This document shows, piece by piece, positions 17,631-27,245 of a stretch of DNA of 64,000 nt. Both the position numbers and the translations under genes were made by a program. The notes under the pieces were generated by a model. The model did no database searches, was not told the origin of the DNA, and saw only the letters and a list, made by a program, of their open reading frames with translations. Source of the stretch: Parabacteroides sp. Marseille-P3160 (lineage in GTDB: Bacteria > Bacteroidota > Bacteroidia > Bacteroidales > Tannerellaceae); the NCBI RefSeq assembly GCF_900162725.1, contig NZ_LT799418.1, positions 1,046,597-1,110,596 on the forward strand, written 5' to 3'. Each line of letters starts with the position of its first letter. Positions within the stretch are counted from its first letter, which is position 1.

Positions 17631-17633
17631 TAT

Positions 17634-20600
17634 TTAAAAGGTTAAATTAACTCCAAACGTCATAGTAAGAGGGATTCTGTAAGAAAATCCGGGATTTTCC
17701 GGATCCGGTCCGGTAAAATCCTTACTCTTCAATGTGAATAAATTGTGACCAGAGACATAGAGTCTCATTCGTTGCATATATATCCTATTCGCAATATTCT
17801 TGGGTACGGTATATCCTAATTCCGCCGTCCGAAGCTTCATATAAGATCCGTCTTCGATGAAATAGGTCGACATTCTTAATTCTCCATTTTCATTTCTACG
17901 GGACAAAGCCGGAATATCCGAATCTTGATTCGTTAAAGACCATGCACCTAAGATTCTTGTCGGATGGTTTTTATCATTCTGTACGGTAATATTCCAAAAG
18001 TCACTGTACTCTTTCCAAGAGTTATATACTTCCTGTCCGAAAACTCCTTGAAAATACAATGCCAAATCAAACCCTTTATACGAGGCCTCAAAATTGATAC
18101 CTGCTTCGAAGTCAGGGTGTGGGTTGCCGATCCAGGTTCTATCGTAAGTCTCATCTATACGACCGTCGCCGTCCAAGTCTTTATACCGGATACGGCCCAA
18201 GCCTTTTCCTTGCTGTTCCGGAGAATTATCGACTTCTTCCTGGGTTTTGAATATTCCATCTGCGACCAATCCATAGTGTGAATTCAAAGGACGTCCGATA
18301 ATGTCGTCTTTCAACCCATTTCCGCCATAAGTATATCTGACATTTTCAGGCAAACTTTTTATTTTATTTCTATACGTAGACAAAGTTCCTGTTACCGTAA
18401 ACAAGAAATCAGAAGACCAGTGATTATTATAGCTGACCAGAAGCTCTATCCCTTTGTTCTCCATGTCGGCCGCATTCACCCACTGGTAACCGCCTTCTCC
18501 TAATGCTCCGATATAAGGCGGCTCATATAGCATATTATCCGTTTTCTTATAGAAATAATCAAAAGAACCTCTCAAACGCTGATCCAGAAAGCCAAAATCA
18601 AATCCTAAATTGGTCTGTTCAGTCGCTTCCCATTTTAGGTTCGGATTTCCCGTATGAATTTTGTAATATCCGGAGTACAACGTTCCATTGTCATTCCCTC
18701 CTATCGAATAAGCGGTAGCATCATATCCGGCACCATATATATTAACCAGAGCATTAGAAGGAATATTGGAATTCCCGTTCATACCCCAACTGGCACGGAG
18801 TTTTAGTTCCGAGAGCCATTTCTGATTTTCTAAAAACGCTTCGTTCTTAATCCTCCAACCCAAAGAAAAAGCAGGGAAAGTTCCCCAACGGTTATTTGTT
18901 CCGAATTTTGAAGCTCCGTCATAACGAATGGTTGCAGAAAGTAAATATTTGGAATCAAACGAATAATTTGCTTTTGCAAAATAGGATAACAAGGCTGCCT
19001 CATCCCCCCATCCAGGTTGTTCCCTAATATCACCGGTGGTCGCATCAAGATAAGCATAATCTCTATTTTCCAAATAAATGCCTGAGCGGTAAGACCTGAA
19101 TCCATCATTCACATAATGATACATTTCCTGTCCGAGGAGTATGTCAAGAGAATGCTTACTCTGATTTAAATTATATATTAAAGTATTCGTCCATGTATAG
19201 TTAAATGAATGACTCTGATAATTATTAACTCCGTTTTGCGTATCGGATCTTCCTCCTCCTTCTTCCCAGGTATAATCTATGTACCTGTAAAAATAATTAG
19301 AATAATCTACGCCGAACTGAGTTTTAATATGAAGATTTTTCAAAATTGCCAAATCAAGGTAAGCGCTTCCTAATAGTTTTACAAAATTATCGTTATTATC
19401 TTTATTTATAGTCACAGACCTAACCGGATTGTTATAATCATCCATGCCGAGAGACATAGCTGTTCCACCCCATCCGCCGTCTGTTGTATAAACAGGGACA
19501 ATGGAGGGCATTATAATAGAATTATACACATCGCTCTGTCCGTTAAAATTCAGATAAGAGACCGTAAAGTTTTCCCCGACCTTCAATCGATCTTTAATCA
19601 GATCATAATCACTGTTCAAACGAGTGGTATATCTTTTGAAATGTGAATGGATGGAAGTTCCCTCGTTGTTGTAATAATTAAGAGAGAATAATGATCTCGC
19701 CTTTTCTCCGCCGTTTGAAACAGTTATTTGGTGACTGGTATTGATTCCGGTCTGGGTCATTTCGTCCCACCAATCCGTATCGGCGGAAGGCATCGTTTTT
19801 TGGCTGTTCAACCATTCTACCGGACTTACTGAGTTTAGTACAGGTATACCCTCAGAATCCCTATGCCAGTCGTAATTGTATATCCGAATGGCGGTTGCCG
19901 GATCATTACCATCATTGACCGTGGCTTGCCAAATAGCTTTCCCGTATTCCAGCGTATTTAACATGTCCGGTTTATTGACCAAACTCGAGAACCCGACGTA
20001 CCCATCATATTTAATACTCAGTTCTCCTTTTTTCCCTTTTTTTGTTTCAATCAAGATAACGCCGCTAGCAGCTCTGGACCCATAAATACTAGCGGAAGCC
20101 GCATCTTTTAATACCTGGATCGATTCAATATCAAGCGTATTTATATCTCTCAGGTTGATATCTACGGGTTGCCCATCGACAACAATCAGGGGAGCTGCCG
20201 AACGCATAGAGGTAATTCCCCGAATTTGTATTCCAACGTTATCAGCCGGATTCCCATCACTTGTAATATAGACTCCAGGCAGTTTTCCTTGCAATGATTT
20301 CATCACATTAGCACTTGGGTTCTGTTCAATATCTTTGGAATCAGCCATTGCTAATGATCCTGTTAAATCGGCTTTTTTCTGGGTCATATAACCTGTCTGA
20401 ATTACAACTTCTTCCAGGACCTGTACATCATCTTGCAATTCAACGTTAATCACAGACCTGTTGTTAATTGTTATTTCTTGTGTTTTTTTACCGAGATAAG
20501 AAAACACAAGTACCGCAGTATTAGATCCTACATTTATTGAATACTGTCCGTTTAAATCTGTCATAGTAGCAGTAGAAGTGCCTTTTACTAAAACACTTAC

Positions 20601-20801
20601 TCCGAGTAATGCTTCACCTCCGACTTCTGTGACTATTCCTGTTACTGTCTTAACTTGAATGGTATTTTGAGGATCATTATTTGCCTTGACCAGATTGACT
20701 ATAGTCAACAGAACTAGTATACAAAGCAGAGTCTTTAACAGATTAAGATTTCTAATAATTTTTATACCTTTAATCAATTCATGATACAAATGTTTTTTCA
20801 T
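17634..20801 (-). CDS. SusC/RagA family TonB-dependent outer-membrane transporter
   Basis: A 1055-residue protein: signal/anchor region, carboxypeptidase-regulatory-like domain (about residues 50-130: GEALLGVSVLVKGTSTATMT and VVIQTGYMTQKKADLTGS), plug domain (KSLQGKLPGVYI, GIQIRGITS, DAASASIYGSRAASGVILIETKKGK), then a 22-strand barrel ending PLTMTFGVNLTF. It imports oligosaccharides using TonB energy. It pairs with the downstream SusD. A stem-loop 150 nt upstream separates it from fucI. Confidence 0.94.
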   Translation of the reverse strand: MKKHLYHELIKGIKIIRNLNLLKTLLCILVLLTIVNLVKANNDPQNTIQVKTVTGIVTEVGGEALLGVSVLVKGTSTATMTDLNGQYSINVGSNTAVLVFSYLGKKTQEITINNRSVINVELQDDVQVLEEVVIQTGYMTQKKADLTGSLAMADSKDIEQNPSANVMKSLQGKLPGVYITSDGNPADNVGIQIRGITSMRSAAPLIVVDGQPVDINLRDINTLDIESIQVLKDAASASIYGSRAASGVILIETKKGKKGELSIKYDGYVGFSSLVNKPDMLNTLEYGKAIWQATVNDGNDPATAIRIYNYDWHRDSEGIPVLNSVSPVEWLNSQKTMPSADTDWWDEMTQTGINTSHQITVSNGGEKARSLFSLNYYNNEGTSIHSHFKRYTTRLNSDYDLIKDRLKVGENFTVSYLNFNGQSDVYNSIIMPSIVPVYTTDGGWGGTAMSLGMDDYNNPVRSVTINKDNNDNFVKLLGSAYLDLAILKNLHIKTQFGVDYSNYFYRYIDYTWEEGGGRSDTQNGVNNYQSHSFNYTWTNTLIYNLNQSKHSLDILLGQEMYHYVNDGFRSYRSGIYLENRDYAYLDATTGDIREQPGWGDEAALLSYFAKANYSFDSKYLLSATIRYDGASKFGTNNRWGTFPAFSLGWRIKNEAFLENQKWLSELKLRASWGMNGNSNIPSNALVNIYGAGYDATAYSIGGNDNGTLYSGYYKIHTGNPNLKWEATEQTNLGFDFGFLDQRLRGSFDYFYKKTDNMLYEPPYIGALGEGGYQWVNAADMENKGIELLVSYNNHWSSDFLFTVTGTLSTYRNKIKSLPENVRYTYGGNGLKDDIIGRPLNSHYGLVADGIFKTQEEVDNSPEQQGKGLGRIRYKDLDGDGRIDETYDRTWIGNPHPDFEAGINFEASYKGFDLALYFQGVFGQEVYNSWKEYSDFWNITVQNDKNHPTRILGAWSLTNQDSDIPALSRRNENGELRMSTYFIEDGSYMKLRTAELGYTVPKNIANRIYMQRMRLYVSGHNLFTLKSKDFTGPDPENPGFSYRIPLTMTFGVNLTF

Positions 20802-20954
20802 AATAACTCATTTTTACATTTAAAATTCGAGTCTATGCTTCTTTTGTGTATATTTACCCCATAAATACAAGCGTGCCCCGATAATCATTTGATTACCGTG
20901 GGTTTTGTATCTATGATTCCAGAGATTAGAGCAATACAATGCTCTTTTCAGAAT

Positions 20955-21006
20955 CAGTAACCTCAGAGGTTTTTCACCCTTGCAATTGTAAAAACCTCTG
21001 GTTACT
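20955..21006 (-). other. Strong stem-loop between fucI and susC
   Basis: CAGTAACC plus AGAGGTTTTT on one side pairs with AAAAACCTCT plus GGTTACTG on the other, 18 bp with a 2-nt bulge. It begins 12 bp after the fucI stop. On the minus strand it could act as an attenuator or a processing site, letting the fucI and susC segments accumulate at different levels. The rest of 20802-21018 shows no gene. Confidence 0.6.
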
Positions 21007-21018
21007 GGTTCTTTACCT

Positions 21019-22794
21019 TTACTTATACAAAGGTCCGTACGTTTGACAAGCGCGGAAATCGGAGCCTTCTGTATCTGACCCGAATGCAGACCAGGCTGAA
21101 GGACGGAAGATTTTGTCTTCGTCGACATTGTGCATGCACACAGGGATAGAAAACATGGAAGCAAGCGAGATCAGGTCCGCCCCGATATGTCCGTAACTTA
21201 TCGCGCCATGATTGGCCCCCCAATAGTTCATCACCGAATAGACATCTTTGAAACGTCCGGTTCCGGTAGTACGTGGAACAAAAAACGTTGACGGCCAGGT
21301 TTTGTCCGTTCGTTTGTCAATCTCATCAAATACATGGTCCGGAAAGGTGACTGTCCAGCCTTCTGCTAACTGAAGCACAGGACCTAGGCCTTTCACCAGG
21401 TTCAGGCGGCACATGGTGACCGGCATGCCTGCTTTGGTCAGGAACTTCGAAGAATAGCCTCCTCCACGGAAATATTCCAGTGAAGACGGTCCCCATTGAG
21501 TGGCTTTCAACATTTCATCCACCTCCTCTTCCGAAATTTCCCAGAAAGGTTTCAGGGCTGGCTTTCCGTCTTTAGATTGCTGACCGGTACCGTCCAATGT
21601 ACATGATCCGGAATTGATTAGATGGATCGCTCCCTCTTTCATCCTTCCTTCAGGTTTCCATCCTGTTGCCTTTTCGATGGATTCGGCGCTCCAATAAGTA
21701 CGAACGTCGGCAAATAATTGTGCCGTATTAGTCAATAGCTTACCGAATAACATCGACATGGCGTTCAGATGGTCATTTTCTGTAGCAAAGGCAAAAGGTT
21801 CACGGAGTCCGTTCCAATCGAAAGATGAATTCAAAATGGCTTCCGAGAAATCGCCGTTCGGCAGGAAGTCCGTCCACTGTCGCTGGCCCTGAAAGCCTCC
21901 GGCAATGGCGTTGTGTCCTAAAGCTTCTTCTCCGAAACCCATCTCGCCGAGCTTTTTGTTGCCGGTCATCAGATCACGCATGATCAGTGTCATTTTGACA
22001 ACAAACTCCCAGTCATCGTCTTTTTGCCGGCGACTACGTTTGATCGCTTCCGGATTATGGTCGGGCAGTTCATTTACGACGCAATGCTTTTTTGTCCAAG
22101 CCAATGCCTTTCTATATTCATCCTTGTCGTAAATTTCCTGTTGTACACGGCGAAGAATCTCCGAGCAATCCACGTATTCGGTACGCATTCCAAAATATTC
22201 CTGGAGGAAATCCGGATTAACCATTGATCCTCCGATACCCATTGATACCGTTCCGATGGCCAGATAAGACTTACCGCGCAGCATGGCCACCACTAAACCG
22301 GCCTTAGCAAAACGAAGCAGTTTTTCTTTTACATCTTCCGGTATCACACTATCTCCGATATCCTGTATTTCCCGGCCGTAGATACCGAACGTAGGCAGAC
22401 CTTTCTGGTTATGTGCAGCCAAGGCCGCAGCCAGGTAGACAGCCCCCGGGCGTTGGGTGCCGTTAAATCCCCAGATGGCTTTCGGGATCAACGGGTTCAT
22501 ATCAATTGTTTCCGAGCCGTAGCACCAGCAGGGAGTGACCGAGATACTTAGACCCACGTTTTCACGTTCGAACTTTTCTGCACAGTCGGCAGCTTCTTTA
22601 ACGCCTCCGATACAAGTATCGGATATTACACACTCTACGGGAGATCCGTCGGGATAACGTAAGACTTGAATATACAACTCCGCCACACTCCGTGCCATAT
22701 TCATTGTCGTTTCTTCCAGAGACTCCCGGATTCCTTTTCTCCGACCGTCTATGATCGGGCGAATGCCGATTTTCGGATAATTTACTTTTTTCAT
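21019..22794 (-). CDS. fucI: L-fucose isomerase family enzyme (predicted D-arabinose isomerase)
   Basis: A 591-residue protein matching FucI of E. coli along its length, including [78 protein letters not shown] and QTYGPLYK. Glu339 (ATEN) and Asp363 (FADV) correspond to the Mn-binding catalytic Glu and Asp, and the His of NHG is also present. Known FucI enzymes convert L-fucose to L-fuculose and D-arabinose to D-ribulose. With AraB and without a fuculose kinase or aldolase nearby, D-arabinose is the likelier substrate here. Confidence 0.94.
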   Translation of the reverse strand: MKKVNYPKIGIRPIIDGRRKGIRESLEETTMNMARSVAELYIQVLRYPDGSPVECVISDTCIGGVKEAADCAEKFERENVGLSISVTPCWCYGSETIDMNPLIPKAIWGFNGTQRPGAVYLAAALAAHNQKGLPTFGIYGREIQDIGDSVIPEDVKEKLLRFAKAGLVVAMLRGKSYLAIGTVSMGIGGSMVNPDFLQEYFGMRTEYVDCSEILRRVQQEIYDKDEYRKALAWTKKHCVVNELPDHNPEAIKRSRRQKDDDWEFVVKMTLIMRDLMTGNKKLGEMGFGEEALGHNAIAGGFQGQRQWTDFLPNGDFSEAILNSSFDWNGLREPFAFATENDHLNAMSMLFGKLLTNTAQLFADVRTYWSAESIEKATGWKPEGRMKEGAIHLINSGSCTLDGTGQQSKDGKPALKPFWEISEEEVDEMLKATQWGPSSLEYFRGGGYSSKFLTKAGMPVTMCRLNLVKGLGPVLQLAEGWTVTFPDHVFDEIDKRTDKTWPSTFFVPRTTGTGRFKDVYSVMNYWGANHGAISYGHIGADLISLASMFSIPVCMHNVDEDKIFRPSAWSAFGSDTEGSDFRACQTYGPLYK

Positions 22795-22812
22795 TTTTCC
22801 TCCCTATTTATT

Positions 22813-23997
22813 TTATTTTTCGTTTCCCCATAATTGTGGATCGTTATTCTTATTTTTTCTCCACTCATGGCGCCACCGATGGATCTCATTGACTCCAATC
22901 ATCGGTTTAGGCTTTCTGAGTTCCTTACTTGGAGCCGGAGGCAAGGCGGATGCTTCGCTCTGATACCAATAAGCTACAGTCCCGATATCCAATGTCAAAT
23001 TATTGTTATGTCCATGTTCGATTGTGGCTTTCAATGATTTTTCAAAATAAATCGGATCGTTGATAAAAAAGCGGTAGACATGGGTACGCCCCAACCAACC
23101 TATATCGTTATTAACCCGCGCATAACCATAATAGGGATGATAAAAGGGCTCTTTAGGACACCATGAGGTATTAAAAAAATCTTCGGTCCCCGTACCAACT
23201 AAACTTGGAAGTGCTTCCCCGTCAATATACCACATATCATCTCCTTCACCATACCACATCGGCGAAGGACTGTGTACATAATAGTTTAATCCTACAAAAT
23301 GACCTTTCCCTTTAATATCGGCAAAAACATAATTATTCTTACCATCCTTATTTTCCCCTTGAAGTCCTACGAGCCCCCATTCTGTTTCCCCTTCAGGCAG
23401 AGCTTTCGTCAATTCATGGTTATACCACGCATGGAAACGCCCGAGATCTTTCGGTAATTTATCCACTTCCAGATAATCGACATAATAATAAAAAGCATCA
23501 ATCGTACGCCCAGTCTGATTCTCTATCTCTATCCGGGCTCCATTCCCAAACGGCATGGAAAAGTAAGAAACGAGCCCCGTACCGTTAGTGGGGCCGGCTG
23601 CCAATGGAAAAGAGGAAAAGTTATACCGCTCATTCCATCCCTGGCCGAAGAAAGGTCCGATCGGCGATTCGACGGAAGGATAGTCTTTTCCGTCCCAATA
23701 TATCCGGAGGATAATATCGTTCCGGCTAAGAACTTCGGGAACAGGCGCAATCGTAATCCATATATGCGTGATTATACCCGCTCCTTTTACATCGAAAAGA
23801 ACCGCTTTTTCCCCATCTTTAATCCCGCTAAGCCGGTCTCCATTTTTCCCCGTCTTGTCATAGCTGCTGACCCGTTTGTTTTTTAATCCGCTACGGATTT
23901 TCGACAAATCATACATTTCATTTCCGAGCTCTTGAGCGATCCCGGCGATTGCAATCATCATACTGAGTATGAATATAACAGTCTTTTTCATTTGCAT
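22813..23997 (-). CDS. GH172 (DUF2961) glycoside hydrolase, short form
   Basis: A 394-residue secreted protein (signal peptide to about IAGIAQE) with a single DUF2961 double-jelly-roll unit. Glu251 in WYGEGDD and Glu272 in GTGTEDFF are 21 residues apart, the spacing of the nucleophile and acid/base in characterised GH172. Other landmarks are KGAGIITHIWIT and YYYVDY. Known GH172 activities are alpha-D-arabinofuranosidase and difructose dianhydride I synthase/hydrolase. Together with fucI and araB, release of D-arabinofuranose is the better prediction. It lies 18 bp upstream of fucI and 27 bp from the second GH172. Confidence 0.87.
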   Translation of the reverse strand: MQMKKTVIFILSMMIAIAGIAQELGNEMYDLSKIRSGLKNKRVSSYDKTGKNGDRLSGIKDGEKAVLFDVKGAGIITHIWITIAPVPEVLSRNDIILRIYWDGKDYPSVESPIGPFFGQGWNERYNFSSFPLAAGPTNGTGLVSYFSMPFGNGARIEIENQTGRTIDAFYYYVDYLEVDKLPKDLGRFHAWYNHELTKALPEGETEWGLVGLQGENKDGKNNYVFADIKGKGHFVGLNYYVHSPSPMWYGEGDDMWYIDGEALPSLVGTGTEDFFNTSWCPKEPFYHPYYGYARVNNDIGWLGRTHVYRFFINDPIYFEKSLKATIEHGHNNNLTLDIGTVAYWYQSEASALPPAPSKELRKPKPMIGVNEIHRWRHEWRKNKNNDPQLWGNEK

Positions 23998-24024
23998 TAA
24001 ATTTTAGTATATGAGTATTAATCT

Positions 24025-25965
24025 TTATAACCTTTTGAGATATAAGTTTTCAAAATGAAAGTGATTTCCTTTTTCTGTTTTTCTTACCTTAATAGAGATT
24101 GAATTAGTTTGTCGGGTCACATGGATCATGCCCAACTCCTGTCTTTCCAGCTTTTTCTCTTTCGATGCATAGGCCTCTTTCCAATCCATAAGCATCTTCT
24201 GGCGATTCCAAATTGAAAACTCTCCGCCATCCGGAGTCTGATAATAAGTAAGTCCGATCCGATAAATTCCTTCCGGTATTTCGTTTAACATAATCCGGAT
24301 CATTCCCTCTCTTTCCGTAGAAACCACCAGGCGGCCCCTGTTCTTAATTTCCGTATCCCCGCCTAAAGATATATCCATTAATTGCGGGAAAAAGACATGT
24401 TCGTCGGGGTAATAGATCGTACGTAATGCCTCAATCGGTTTAACCTGGTTTGCAGACGGCTTATCCCCATAATAAAAGGCGACCGAGGTATAATCGACCG
24501 GAAACAGATTATGTTCCGGTCCATGCTCTATAGTATGCAGAAACGTCCGGTCGAAGCTCAGCTTATCACTCAGAAAGAAGCGATAACCACCTGTACGGCA
24601 CATCGGCAGGGAATAGTCCAGAGAACCGTGGATCGGAAGACTGACACCCCGGTCCCATCGATCCAACAATGCATACCATCCTCCGTTATAATAGTCCTCC
24701 GACCCGGTGCCATGCATCCTCATTTTATTATCCACGACCGTGGAATCATCTCCTTCAAAAAACAAAGTCATCCCCGGTTGCAGGCCTTGCGCCTGGTGGA
24801 TTGTACCTACATAATGCCCTTTGCCAGTAATATTTGCAAAAAGATACGGTTTACGATCTTCCGGCCGGACTTCCCTACGCCAAATGGTATATAGACGACC
24901 TTCTACCCGAGGATTCTGAGGAACGTCCGTATAATACACTCTAATGTTCATATCCACTTTTGATTGCGTACTCTCCGCCCTTTTCTCATAAACCATTCCC
25001 AGTTTGGCTCTCTTCTCAAAAGGCATCGGCAGATAGCAATAATTTATCTTCCCGGCATTTGTTCCCGCAAGAATACTTCGCATAGCCGGCTGACCATAAG
25101 CATATCCGAAAAAGTCGGCTGCCGGACAATAAATAGCCCAATCGCTATCCTCGTCCCATTGCGCCTGTATGAGAATATCCTTGTACTGACCTTCCAAGAT
25201 GTTACCGGATTCTAATTCGATTCCTACGATATGACCGCCTCGGTTACTTTCAAAAAAAAGGACAGATTCTCCGGGTAAAAGGGTAATTTGTTTCATTACT
25301 TCCTTTATTTGCATCCCTTCGTTGCGCCCGACATCTAAAGGAGTTGTTTCCGAACGCCAGAAAGCGCAAGCTTTATTGAATGCCGTTTGATCCCGTTCGG
25401 TCCAATCCGTAGAGAAAGTCTCTGTTTTTGTTTCTTTCGGATAAGAACGAGATTGAATCTGATAGAACTGCATTTTCTCACCGGAGAACAAGATTTTACA
25501 TGATTCTTTGTACAAAATAGGAATATAGCAATAATAACCTCCTACTTCATTTCCACAGATCGGGGCCAGAAACGGGAATACTTTTCCGGAAAACAAGTCG
25601 ATAAACGGCATCCTAATACGTGGATTTTTTTCTCCGTCAAAATAGAATTCGATGATCCCGTCAACCGGAGTCGGGGTCCAGATCCGATTAATGACGCCGG
25701 GACCTTTTAAATCGGCCAAAACCAGTTTATCTCCTTCCTTTCGGATATACGAATATTTACCGGAAAATCCATCGTCATTCAGTCCGGTTCTATCATAGCT
25801 GGACTCCTGCTCCACGATTACCTGCCGGTAAACAGGAAGCTGGTCAATCCGGTAAAGTTGTTCCAGCTCGAAATGTAAAGTTCCGACTTGAGCCTTCACT
25901 TTCGAAAGAAAAAAAGTAAAGACGATTAGAAATAAATAAAAGCATTTAAAAGAAAGAGTTCTCAT
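24025..25965 (-). CDS. GH172 (DUF2961) glycoside hydrolase, long form
   Basis: A 646-residue secreted protein (signal peptide ending near VKAQ). The DUF2961 unit contains KGPGVINRIWTPTP, YYCYIPI, Glu404 in FFEGDD and Glu423 in GTGSEDYY, 19 residues apart, two fewer than in the short paralogue. About 150 extra residues follow at the C terminus with a beta-sandwich look (GMIRIMLNEIPEGIYRIGLTY). The insert before the active site is longer than in the short form, so the two enzymes probably attack different linkages or chain positions of the same D-arabinofuranoside-type glycan (inference). Confidence 0.85.
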   Translation of the reverse strand: MRTLSFKCFYLFLIVFTFFLSKVKAQVGTLHFELEQLYRIDQLPVYRQVIVEQESSYDRTGLNDDGFSGKYSYIRKEGDKLVLADLKGPGVINRIWTPTPVDGIIEFYFDGEKNPRIRMPFIDLFSGKVFPFLAPICGNEVGGYYCYIPILYKESCKILFSGEKMQFYQIQSRSYPKETKTETFSTDWTERDQTAFNKACAFWRSETTPLDVGRNEGMQIKEVMKQITLLPGESVLFFESNRGGHIVGIELESGNILEGQYKDILIQAQWDEDSDWAIYCPAADFFGYAYGQPAMRSILAGTNAGKINYCYLPMPFEKRAKLGMVYEKRAESTQSKVDMNIRVYYTDVPQNPRVEGRLYTIWRREVRPEDRKPYLFANITGKGHYVGTIHQAQGLQPGMTLFFEGDDSTVVDNKMRMHGTGSEDYYNGGWYALLDRWDRGVSLPIHGSLDYSLPMCRTGGYRFFLSDKLSFDRTFLHTIEHGPEHNLFPVDYTSVAFYYGDKPSANQVKPIEALRTIYYPDEHVFFPQLMDISLGGDTEIKNRGRLVVSTEREGMIRIMLNEIPEGIYRIGLTYYQTPDGGEFSIWNRQKMLMDWKEAYASKEKKLERQELGMIHVTRQTNSISIKVRKTEKGNHFHFENLYLKRL

Positions 25966-25977
25966 AGGATTTATTTT

Positions 25978-27234
25978 TTAGTTTGACTCTGATTCTTGAA
26001 AAACCGATTTGATTTCATCGATTGTCGCACCAAACAATTTTTCTGTAATCGGAGTTAAATCGGCTTCTTCTCCAATAAAATGATAGACCGTATGTTTATG
26101 GCTTAATGTACCCATCGGTTTAAGGAAGGCTGCCGGAGATACGCTTTCAAGTTCGAGAAAAGGTCCCATGATACTACCATCTTCCAGCGGACCGTCGTTA
26201 TAGGCGTTCAAGGCATCCCCAATCAAGGGATCTTTTGACGGATTCCATTCCTGGTTCAGGTATACCGCGTCTTTATCCACATTGAAGGTCACTACAGTCA
26301 GCCTTTTTGAGTCGGGATCATAGTTGCCGGCAATAGCTTTGGTACGATGGGTGTTTAGCCCTAATTTACTTCGGTACCGGCCGTCTGTTTTCAGATAGAT
26401 AGTGCTGTCCTGTATTTTCAATCTGTCGGCCGGTATTTCTCCGAAATAATCCGAAGTTACTATTTTGCCTAACTCTTTTTCATCTCCCGGATTGAACGGG
26501 ATGATGGTAACGGCCCGTGGCCCCGGATTAAACATATCCAGCATCCAAATACAGATTATACCGGTTTCCTTTGTCCATTCGAAATCATTTAAATTAACAA
26601 TTGAATTCTCTGTCATATAGGCCACAGCCTTCATACCCGAATTCAGTTTAAGACTTAGCGTGAATGCAATCTCAGGAGTTTCAATGAGAGAAATCGCCCG
26701 ATCGACACGTAATTTCAACCGATTACCAAGATAGTTTGTTACTTCCATTTCTTTTTTCAGGCTGACATTTTTTTGGTTGGCCGAAGCAATTTCCCAAGGT
26801 TCGATATCGATAGGCGAGGGTGTATGCCAATTGTCATATATTTGTTCGGTCTCAGGCGCAAAATATATAGAAAACCGTCCTCCTTCCGGTCCCAGCCAAA
26901 ACCGGTTTTCGCCTCCGTATCCATTCATGTGTTCATCAATCTTTCCGGAATCCAAGACTTTATAATTAAGAAAGCCCAGGCTTTGTCCTGATAAGCCATC
27001 GGCGGTACTGGTAAAAACTTTTGCCTGGTATTTAGGCGAGACGATGACCCGGGCCTCTTCTCCATCGGCCGTCAGAACTACGATCAGACTGTCTTTCTTC
27101 GATAAATAATTAAGATCATAACCGAACGTTCCTTTTTCAAATGATTTCATATCTAATTTTTTTTGTTTATTGCTACAACTAAACAATATTCCCAACACCA
27201 ATATTATAGTAGATAATTGAATGATTTTTTTCAT
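25978..27234 (-). CDS. DUF6786-like lipoprotein of unknown function
   Basis: A 418-residue lipoprotein (lipobox ILFSC). It looks like a beta-rich, mutarotase-like sandwich: GEEARVIVSPKYQAKVFTSTA, GYGGENRFWLGPEGGRFSIYF, SLIETPEIAFTLSLKL, ending with SHKHTVYHFIGE. The GPEGGRFS segment resembles aldose-epimerase-type proteins. I would place it in DUF6786, from memory. Its position between a GH172 and the GH116-type gene suggests a periplasmic role in the same glycan pathway, perhaps a hydrolase, lyase or mutarotase. No catalytic residues can be named. Confidence 0.6.
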   Translation of the reverse strand: MKKIIQLSTIILVLGILFSCSNKQKKLDMKSFEKGTFGYDLNYLSKKDSLIVVLTADGEEARVIVSPKYQAKVFTSTADGLSGQSLGFLNYKVLDSGKIDEHMNGYGGENRFWLGPEGGRFSIYFAPETEQIYDNWHTPSPIDIEPWEIASANQKNVSLKKEMEVTNYLGNRLKLRVDRAISLIETPEIAFTLSLKLNSGMKAVAYMTENSIVNLNDFEWTKETGIICIWMLDMFNPGPRAVTIIPFNPGDEKELGKIVTSDYFGEIPADRLKIQDSTIYLKTDGRYRSKLGLNTHRTKAIAGNYDPDSKRLTVVTFNVDKDAVYLNQEWNPSKDPLIGDALNAYNDGPLEDGSIMGPFLELESVSPAAFLKPMGTLSHKHTVYHFIGEEADLTPITEKLFGATIDEIKSVFQESESN

Positions 27235-27245
27235 TGTTTGATATC

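Noticed and set aside
20820-21164. 114-codon minus-strand frame overlapping the end of fucI
   Set aside because: It lies in another frame of the conserved fucI end and of a hairpin region; composition and content do not look protein-like.
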